DNA from: Adiantum capillus-veneris | Taxonomy: Eukaryota > Streptophyta > Polypodiopsida > Polypodiales > Pteridaceae | Length of the DNA stretch: 64,000 bases | Reading direction: 5' to 3' | Assembly (NCBI GenBank): GCA_014529385.2 | Contig: CM043962.1 | Coordinates: 40,836,598-40,900,597 of the forward strand | Shown here: piece by piece, positions 56,958 through 64,000 of the stretch | Layout of the letters: the number at the start of each line of letters is the position of its first letter | Numbering within the stretch: the first letter of the stretch is position 1 | The notes under the pieces: model-generated | What the model saw: only the letters and a program-made list of their open reading frames with translations | Databases searched by the model: none | What the model was told of the DNA's origin: nothing | Program-made: the position numbers and the translations under genes

Positions 56958-58986
56958 TCATCAATGCACGTGCAACCTCTGCAATGTGCCTGTTTTTCCT
57001 TTCTGCGGCCCCATTCTGTTGTGGAGTATATCTGCATGTAAATTGCCTGCGTATACCATGCATTCGCAAAAAATCTGAAAAATCGTTAGAGAAGTACTCT
57101 CCCCCTCCATCTGACCTCAATGTCTTGATTTGCATATCTGTCTCCTTCTCAATCATGACTTTGAAGTCCTGAAAGTGACCAAACACTTCACTTTTGTTAC
57201 GCATGAAGTAGACCCATACTTTCCTTGTATGGTCATCAATGAAAGAGACATAATACTTGCAACCATGTATACTTGCAGTATCGGTTGGACCCCAAACATC
57301 TGTGTGCACCACCTCAAGTGGCTTTTTACATACATTGCGCTCATGTAGAAATGAGCCCTTTGACTGTTTTCCAAACTGGCATGCTGTACACACTTTATGC
57401 ATACCATCCACCTTGAATTTGGGCAAACCTTTTACAATTTGTTTTGATTCCATGCTACGCAATCTCTGCTCATTGACATGGCCAATGCGTTTGTGCCAAA
57501 TGTCAACATCAGCCACAACACCTGTGCCCTGTGCAAATAATGCATATTTTACCTCAGGCATGTCTACATTCAGCGTAAACATTCTACCCACACATTTGCC
57601 CTCTGTGATCAGCTTACATCCATTCTGGAAATCTTCTACATAACAGCCATTTGGATTGAAGCGAACCTGCAAACCCTGCTCAACCATTTGTCCAACAAAA
57701 ACAAGATTCTTTGTAATGTTTGGGACATGAAGTACATCTGCTAAGTAATTTGATTTGCCACTCTTCGTATTTAGAGGTATGTCCCCTACATGAGCAATGG
57801 GGTGAGCTGTGTCATCTCCTGTTTGCACATAGCCTAACACATCTGGTTTGCGCATATCTCTAAACCACTCTCCACGAGACGTCATGTGATTAGAGGCACC
57901 TGAATCCACATACCAAACATCATCTTGGGTGGAATTCTCTGCAGTCATTGTATTCATTACATGCTGCATAACAAACATGCGCTCGTTTTTGATGTCATCT
58001 GCATCTCTGCTAGTAGATGCATAGTTGCCCTGTTCTCTCTTTCCACTTGCTTTTCCCTTTGGACAGTCATGTGACATGTGACCTCTTTCACCACAAGTCC
58101 AACATTCTCTGTTATCTGCAGTATGTTGCTGCCTGCTTGATCTTGCACCACGACCTCTTTGACTCCCCCTGCCTTGAGACTGGTTTCCCCTGCCACCTGT
58201 ATTGTTTTGATTTGATTGACCTTCTTGAAATTGGCCCCTGCAACCACTTGGGCCTCGACCACGGCCCCTACCTCCACCTCTGTTGGAGTTAGAATAGAAG
58301 ACGTGTTCAGAATTATTTCTGCCATGAGAAGAAGATGTGTCAATGTTCTTCTCCTCAAGAATAAGCATAGAAATCAAATCTTGGAGCACGGGGATGTTGT
58401 CTCTTGTATTCATGTCGTCTCTTGTATTCATGGAAGACCTGAAATGTACATACTCATCTCCTAGGCCATCCAAGCATGCACGGACAATGTCATCGTCTTC
58501 CACTGAGACTTTAATAGATCCAAGAGCCTCAATGATACTCTTGATCTTCAAAGCATAATCATTGATGGAGAGGTTGTTCCTCTTAACCTGATTTAGCTCC
58601 GACTTTAGTTGAAGCTTCCTGGCCTTGGTGTTCACCTCGAACACTCTGCCTAAGTTTTTCCATGCAATGGCGGGGGTTTCAGCATCGTGTAGATAGCCCA
58701 TCATGCCATCTGTGATGCTCATAGAAAGCCAGTACATCACTTTGCTCTGGCCTTGTTGCCAGTCTCTCAAAGCTTTTCTTTGTTTTGCTGTAGCATTTGC
58801 CTCGGGAATCTCTGGTTCCTTCTCATTGTCTCCTTCTACATAGTCCCAATAACCTTTTCCTTTTAGGAAATTTGTTATTCTGAACTTCCATGCAGGGTAG
58901 TTATTTTTCTCAAGCTTCTCAGTGACAATCTGACTGAAACCGTCATACATCTTGAAGCAGTAAGACAAAATAGCTGCAATCTGCAA
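56923..58986 (-). CDS. Gag-protease-integrase frame of copia D (687 codons)
   Basis: Gag of the UBN2 type (NYPAWKFRITNFLKGKGYWDY and LSINDYALKIKSIIEALG), an RGG-rich stretch (RGGGRGRGRG) and the zinc knuckle CWTCGERGHMSHDCP. Protease DDVWYVDSGASNHMTS has the D(S)G active site. The integrase has the HHCC arm (WHKRIGHVN...CTACQFGKQ) and core residues in HTDVWGP, LRSDGGGEY and QNGAAERKNRH (D, D, E). The frame may start at the second Met (MYDGFSQIV), as there is no RBS-type cue in plants. It ends by frameshift at ALMNEKE. It would encode the particle protein and enzymes of retrotransposition. Confidence 0.9.
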   Translation of the reverse strand: MQIAAILSYCFKMYDGFSQIVTEKLEKNNYPAWKFRITNFLKGKGYWDYVEGDNEKEPEIPEANATAKQRKALRDWQQGQSKVMYWLSMSITDGMMGYLHDAETPAIAWKNLGRVFEVNTKARKLQLKSELNQVKRNNLSINDYALKIKSIIEALGSIKVSVEDDDIVRACLDGLGDEYVHFRSSMNTRDDMNTRDNIPVLQDLISMLILEEKNIDTSSSHGRNNSEHVFYSNSNRGGGRGRGRGPSGCRGQFQEGQSNQNNTGGRGNQSQGRGSQRGRGARSSRQQHTADNRECWTCGERGHMSHDCPKGKASGKREQGNYASTSRDADDIKNERMFVMQHVMNTMTAENSTQDDVWYVDSGASNHMTSRGEWFRDMRKPDVLGYVQTGDDTAHPIAHVGDIPLNTKSGKSNYLADVLHVPNITKNLVFVGQMVEQGLQVRFNPNGCYVEDFQNGCKLITEGKCVGRMFTLNVDMPEVKYALFAQGTGVVADVDIWHKRIGHVNEQRLRSMESKQIVKGLPKFKVDGMHKVCTACQFGKQSKGSFLHERNVCKKPLEVVHTDVWGPTDTASIHGCKYYVSFIDDHTRKVWVYFMRNKSEVFGHFQDFKVMIEKETDMQIKTLRSDGGGEYFSNDFSDFLRMHGIRRQFTCRYTPQQNGAAERKNRHIAEVARALMNEKEHASSFLG

Positions 58987-59142
58987 AAACCTGCAAATCT
59001 GCTGAACCTGCTATCGTGGTACCTGTAACGCTTTCTACACTCAACAAGTGTCCACAATCAAGCGTACATACAACCACTGTACTTGTACAGTAAATCTCTG
59101 TGTACTGCTCTTGATCTCTTAAGCCTCTCTTGCCTGCACTAG

Positions 59143-59154
59143 GCTCTGATACCA
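59143..59154 (-). other. Primer-binding site of copia D
   Basis: The minus strand reads TGGTATCAGAGC, directly adjoining the LTR. Confidence 0.9.
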
Positions 59155-59474
59155 TGTAAAGAATGAGGATGCAAGAGAGCTAGAGAAGACAAGCACAAAA
59201 TACACAGAGATGGAAAGCTTCTTCTTCTTCGCACAGAAAAGAGACTACAAATGACTAAGTGCTAAAACTGAAAAGTAGCACATATGTACATGCGGTCATT
59301 AAGTGTGAACTCGCTAGAAGCGTACTAGGCTGGCACTATAAGTGTAGTCTAGCTGTAGAATCACTGGCAGAGATCCTCCGTGTCGGTCACCTAATGCGCC
59401 AGTGAGTAAATGTCGTAAGCGGCCAAGACCCGTAGTGGATGCCAGCTCAAGATGTAGAGCTCGACATCTCAACA
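59155..59474 (-). repeat. 5' LTR of copia D
   Basis: 320 bp, six differences from the other LTR. Confidence 0.95.
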
Positions 59475-59479
59475 ACCTT
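59475..59479. repeat. Right target-site duplication of copia D
   Basis: ACCTT. Confidence 0.9.
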
Positions 59480-59730
59480 GAACCATTGATCGAGCAATAA
59501 CTTCCCACTTTGCCCATTGCGATGGCGATAAGTCTTTAGTGTTGTTCCTCCATAAGAATCCAAAAACTCCTTCTAGCTACATTTGGCAATTTTGGGGAGC
59601 AGACTAGTGAAGGCAATATTGATCACTTTGACCCAACTTGGGAAGGGAATCAGCACGAACTCCCCCCTTCTTATTTTTCTATGGATCTCCTCCATAATTG
59701 ACTGCCTACACCCAGAGTGTGTATAAGTCG
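59480..59730 (-). pseudogene. LINE-2, continued 5' of copia D
   Basis: Continues the LINE reading from 54284. It is comparable with LINE-1 at 62.13-62.30 kb (minus text like the NNNKDSLPWKWVSW region). It is truncated near 59.7 kb. Confidence 0.6.
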
Positions 59731-59851
59731 AGAAAGGCAAGGCCCAAAGCCCAGTGATAACGTATCAGCTATTGAAGCGCTTTATACTACATGTAGATCT
59801 TGCACACAAAAATCACAACATAACATTGACAAATCTTGATCTCAAGATTTG

Positions 59852-59881
59852 ATGTGTGTGTGTGTGGGGGGGGGGGGGGGG

Positions 59882-59938
<57 letters not shown>

Positions 59939-59955
59939 GGAGAGAGAGAGAGAGA
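59852..59955. repeat. Compound (GT)n G19 (GT)n (GA)n tract
   Basis: About 14 bp of GT, a run of 19 G, 35 bp of GT, then 36 bp of GA with one GGG break. It resembles the compound tract at 33037-33260. Confidence 0.98.
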
Positions 59956-60720
59956 ATTGTCATCTTCTTGGAATGATTACAAGGACTACAATCCACCCTC
60001 TCCACTCGTGTGCATATGCCCAATCACACACGTATGAATATTGGTTTGGAGGGGGGGGAGGGGGGGACGACCCAATGGCCATGCTTTTCTTAGCCACAGC
60101 AATGTGCAAGTCACACACTCGTTCCTACTAATGGAAGCACCCCAAAAGATTGTACCACACCTATTTTGGGTCATAACTTGATGCACCATGGTCAAAGGCT
60201 TCAAGGTGTGTCTTATTGAGAAAACATTAAGACTATTCCTTGCTACTCTAGCGTGAAATATTGGTCTTGATAGAGAAGTCCAATGAGAAAAGCACTACCA
60301 TTTTTTATGAATGCCAAAATCAAATTCTAATGAAATTATAACCAAGATTTTTTGTTTTCAGCTAGAAATTTTCCACTACAAATCGAAAGATGTGAGCATT
60401 GGAGACAAGGGACACAAGTAGTCACACTTACTATCCAAGGGTGGACATTAGCATGCTCAAAATTGTCATTAGAGGGCCAATCCAATGTCGTTGCTCAACA
60501 TTATGCATGGATTACTAGTGCTTGAAATGAATCTCTCTCTAGAAATGCAGTGGTATGTTTCCTCTATCTTCTTGGCGACCTCTTGTCTTGTATTTCTCCT
60601 AATGCCCGCGGTGGCTCTTCTATGATCCCTTGCAATTCTTTCTTGGTGGTTGCTTGGAGTAATTCTTGTTGGTGGTACTTGATTCTTTTGCACTCCGATA
60701 GCTTGTATTGAATCTTTTGC
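59956..60720. other. No recognised gene
   Basis: Contains a G-rich patch at 60043-60070 and a 74-residue minus frame at 60469-60693 without a domain. Confidence 0.4.
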
Positions 60721-63700
60721 TATGCTTTTTTATTTTTTTGTGAAACTCACAATCATGAGTAGATTATATAAGCAACCCAAAAGAATTACAATTACTAGTC
60801 ATGCTTGTGTCGAGCCATGACATCTTCCAGAAAACATTAGTACATCGGCTAATGGGGGGCCACTTTGCTGTGAGCGTAGAACACTAAGCTGGCTAAGGAT
60901 TAAACACTTACCCATGCAACTCCAATATTGCTGCAGACACAACTTTGTCCCTCTCTTCGGGGTTACTCTATTTCCAATGGCAATAATTGTTTCCTTGCTT
61001 TCTTGAATGATCTCTGTGAACCTTGTTTTTTAATGACCTTCTCAAAAAGTTGACATTCATGGCCTTCTAGATGTGTAAAAACTAACAAAACCTGACAATT
61101 TGTGTACTTATAAGAAGTGGTGGCTCATGATCACCATCCCACCCAAGAAAAGACGTTCTTGCAGAACCCAGTCTTCCATGTCTTTTGAATCCACTTGTAA
61201 ATCTTTCCTGCCACGCCACAGATCCTGGATAGTCCTTGAAAAGGTGCAGGAGGTTCTCGCTTGCTGATCTGCATTGCGGGCATCTATCTGGACCAATACC
61301 TCTAGCTAGGACCTTCACCCCAGTTGGCAAGGCCCCCCAAAGTACCTTCCATACAAAGACCTCCATCCTAAGCCAATGGCCATTGTGGGCACCAAATGTT
61401 CTTAACAATTGTCACCCATCTTGCCTTCAGCCATTGCTTTTTCTTGTTCAGGGGGGAGAACAATCCAGTGAGACCATGAGAATATTGTACACTTCTTTGG
61501 TATGCGGTTTATAGAAGTGTCTATCTAAAGGCCACCACATACTTTCCAATCAAACTTAGACTCACAGGTCGATAGGCAGCAACCGTCAAGTCGTTCTAAG
61601 ACTCTATTTACCAGCAATCTTTTAGTCCCATTGAGATTGAACTGGGAGGCTAGTTGGTTTGATCCTTTCAAGTCGTTGCTACTAAAGTCGCAAAACTAAT
61701 CCAGCCGATGGAGTCCTTTGTTGTTCATCTTTTTGGCCACCTCCCTCCAAGCAGAGTTTAACAGGATGCTTCCCCCCTTAGAAAGCCAAGGGGACCAGTG
61801 AGACATCGAGTTGTGAAAGTATCTAGTTACCTCTCCCCATTCCAAGGCCTCTGCGACACTTTTGCACTTCCGAGCTAGCTCACTAATCATGCCCCCAAGC
61901 TTCAAGTTAGACCACCGAGGGGCAAGCAACTTGTTGTGTAGATCAAGCCCTTTCCACTGGCCACCTTGCAAGTACAGTTTGGCATTTTCCATCATGGCCT
62001 TTGTTATAACATCCCAGTGTTGATCTTGCTTTGTGATTGCAACCACAAAATTGGCACACTCGGCCTCTGCATGAGTACTAGGGTTTATAATTCCAAGACC
62101 ACCTTGCCCCACCAGCCTTGCTATGGTCTCCAGCTTACCCATTTCCAAGGCAACGAGTCCTTATTGTTGTTTTTCCAGAGGGATTTTTTCACCGTTTTTA
62201 AGAAATCCTTCCAGGTACATTTTCCTATCTTAAGCAAGCCGCCATTAAATGCTAAAGATGGGAGCATAAACAAATTGATCACTTTCAATCTGCTCGCGAA
62301 AGGGAGGATCACATACTCCCACCTATGCACCTTGATCCTTATCTTATCCAACACCCATGAGAATCTTTGCTTGTGGATAATATCCACCCCCAAGGGGGAT
62401 CTCAGGTGCCTAAACACCGTCCCTTTGGACACAATCTCCCCGGACCACATTGCTGGATTGAACGATTCATCTTCTAAAAGGGAGATCAATCTAGATTTTT
62501 CAATATTACACTTTGACCCTAATGCTATGGCATACATTTGCACAATCTCTAGAGCCTTCATGATCACCTGAGGACAAGCTTTTAGAAAAAGAAGTGAATC
62601 ATCCACAAATAGCTTCACCAATAGTTGGTCATTATTGGGAAGGGAAAGCCCTTGAATCTCCCCTCTTGAAGCACTGTCTTTGAACATTGTCACCAGGGGA
62701 TGAGATCCAATGGCAAACAAAAGGGGAGCAAGTAGGTAACCTTGCTTGATTGATCCTTTCACCTCAAAAGCCCACACAATCCTCTCATTAAATAAGAGCT
62801 TAGATTGACTACCAACACCCAGTGTGGTAACCAACCGACACATCCGCGGACCAAAGCCTAGTGATTTCATGACTTCTTTGATGAAAGACCATGTGATCCT
62901 ATCATACGCTTTATCTAAATCCAATTGAAGTAATACACACTTTGCTAACTGAATGATGCAAGCTTGATGCCAACCATTATTGCCAGGATGTTGTCAAAGA
63001 TAGATCTTCCTTCTATAAATCCATGTTGGTGGGGGGTGATGACCTTGTCAAGAAGAGGCGAGAGCCTGAGAGCAACAATTTTGGTGATTATTTTGTATGC
63101 CATTGACATCATAGTTATAGGGCACCATTGCTTTAGCTGGGAGCATTAAACTTGTTTAGGGATCGGTTTGATAGGGCCTCTTTTGACGCTCAAGTCGAGA
63201 GCTCCTTTGACTAGGGCTTGGTTAGCCATGCGTGTGATTGGAGACTTAAGCTTCTTCCAAAATTATTTGAAGAACTCTGTAGTCATGTCATCCCATCCAG
63301 AAGACTTCTCTTTACCCAAATCTTGCAATGCATGAGAGCATTCCTCCTTAGAGAATGCCTTCTCCAATATGTTGGTGTCTGAATGTGATACTGTTTTTTT
63401 GACTCTTCTCGGAAGAGCATCTTTGGCTCCATCCACTTCCGGGGAACGAGCTCAGGCTGCCCAAAAATGTGTTGCAAGTGGTTAAGCATCATATGAGCCA
63501 TTTCATTTGGGTCCTTAATCTCCTTTCCTTCCCCATAGTATAACGAGTGGACAATGCCCCGATTTCTCTTGACTTTGAGGGCCCCGAAGAAGTGAGATTG
63601 ATTAGCATCCTCTAGGTGGAGGAAAGTCTCTCTGGATAGAATTCTGGTCTTCTTCACCTCCTCGAGTTGATGTTCAATCAAATTGCATTTTGCGTCAAGC

Positions 63701-64000
63701 CACCTTTTGTGCTCGGATTCAGAAGCCGATTGTTTTTTGGTAGTTAATAGCTCTACGTCGTTTGCGAGTTGCTTCAATTGCTCCTTGTGGCATTTCTTCC
63801 TTCTAGGGCCTGTTGTCTTGATTGCTTTTTCAACATTCTTGGTGAAGATATCCCAAGCCTTAGGGCTTACCAAATTCACATCTTTACAAAGCTTTCTTAT
63901 AGCCTTTATGAACAGGATTCTAAAGAGATCGTATTTAAAGAGATTGCCTCTATTGTCAGTAACTTCGTTGTGAGGGCAGTAACTTCATGGTTAATGGTAG
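60721..64000 (-). mobile_element. L1-like LINE-1 (5' end outside window)
   Basis: A minus-strand LINE. Its 3' tail appears on the plus strand as the T-rich block 60725-60740. Coding pieces of ORF2 follow: zf-RVT, RT thumb/connection, RT core and the linker upstream of RT. The endonuclease would lie beyond 64000. Confidence 0.8.
61082..63879 (-). pseudogene. ORF2 of LINE-1, broken
   Basis: On the minus strand: the 63283-63879 frame is the linker between endonuclease and RT (RILSRETFLHLEDANQSHFFG). About 62950-63200 holds PITMMSMAYKIITKIVALRL and HQHGFIEGRSIFDNI with stops. 62121-62924 is a clean RT frame (MDLDKAYDRITWSFIKEVMK, SIKQGYLLAPLLFAI and the active site FVDDSLLF, in place of the usual YADD-type motif). 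61696-62148 is the downstream region (GGLGIINPSTHAEA). 61082-61408 is the zf-RVT domain (VFVWKVLWGALPTGV, then CPQCRSASENLLHLF). Several stops and shifts show it cannot work as one protein. Confidence 0.85.

Larger units (their letters stand above)
54290..59474 (-). mobile_element. Ty1/copia retrotransposon D, nearly complete
   Basis: A 5,185-bp minus-strand element with two 320-bp LTRs differing at 6 positions (about 1.9%), an ACCTT duplication, PBS, PPT and the gag-protease-integrase-RT-RNase H order of copia. It has one frameshift and three stops in about 4.3 kb of coding, so it is recently inactivated and the youngest insertion here by LTR comparison. Confidence 0.95.

Overview
The window looks like a repeat-rich nuclear region of a land plant. 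Split genes, plant-type Ty1/copia and Ty3/gypsy elements primed by initiator tRNA-Met (TGGTATCAGAGC sites), an L1-like LINE, a Tourist-like MITE and very long (GA)n/(GT)n tracts all point that way. A large-genome seed-free vascular plant such as a fern would fit, but that is a weak inference. There are no bacterial-style operons, rRNA genes, convincing tRNA genes or CRISPR arrays. Most of the 64 kb is transposable-element sequence, much of it nested. Only two host-type genes are recognisable.

Layout. 1-5.7 kb: two short LTRs of one family (H) around 4.7 kb with no recognised gene. 5.9-7.5 kb: the 3' end of a gypsy element E (integrase tail, an 18-bp repeat cluster, 3' LTR). 9.3-10.5 kb (minus): a two-exon gene for a SigF-like/NTF2-like protein with a (GA)n leader. 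11.2-12.1 kb: degenerate transposase-like frames. 13.4-13.8 kb (plus): a cupin-domain frame with no ATG. 13.8-32.3 kb: a three-level nest, with copia C (minus) split by gypsy A (plus, 5-bp duplication ACCTC) and A split by gypsy B (minus, duplication CAGTT). 32.6 kb: a MITE with TTA duplications. 33.0-33.3 kb: a compound (GT)n(GA)nGn tract. 33.9-35.3 kb: a truncated copia end between 178-bp direct repeats. 36.8-43.4 kb: LTR element F (minus, duplication CATAC). It is related to E but has no recognisable gag-pol and instead carries a plus-strand block resembling pieces of a kinase-fold gene. 43.6-43.9 kb: two (GT)n tracts. 44.2-45.7 kb (minus): a Penelope-like reverse transcriptase, next to a truncated gypsy G (45.7-50.8 kb) that keeps a long Gag-protease-RT frame. 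51.5-52.1 kb: an LTR fragment. 53.0-59.7 kb: LINE-2, split by the youngest-looking element, copia D (LTRs differ at 6 of 320 sites, duplication ACCTT). 60.7-64 kb: LINE-1, running off the window.

How it fits together. The DNA reads as a record of insertion order: C before A before B, and LINE-2 before D. The most unusual parts are element F with its possible captured gene; the 18-bp repeat cluster and the promoter-proximal hairpin that E and F share; the abnormal junction inside the left end of B; the 178-bp duplication around copia I; and microsatellites that expanded inside LTRs after insertion.
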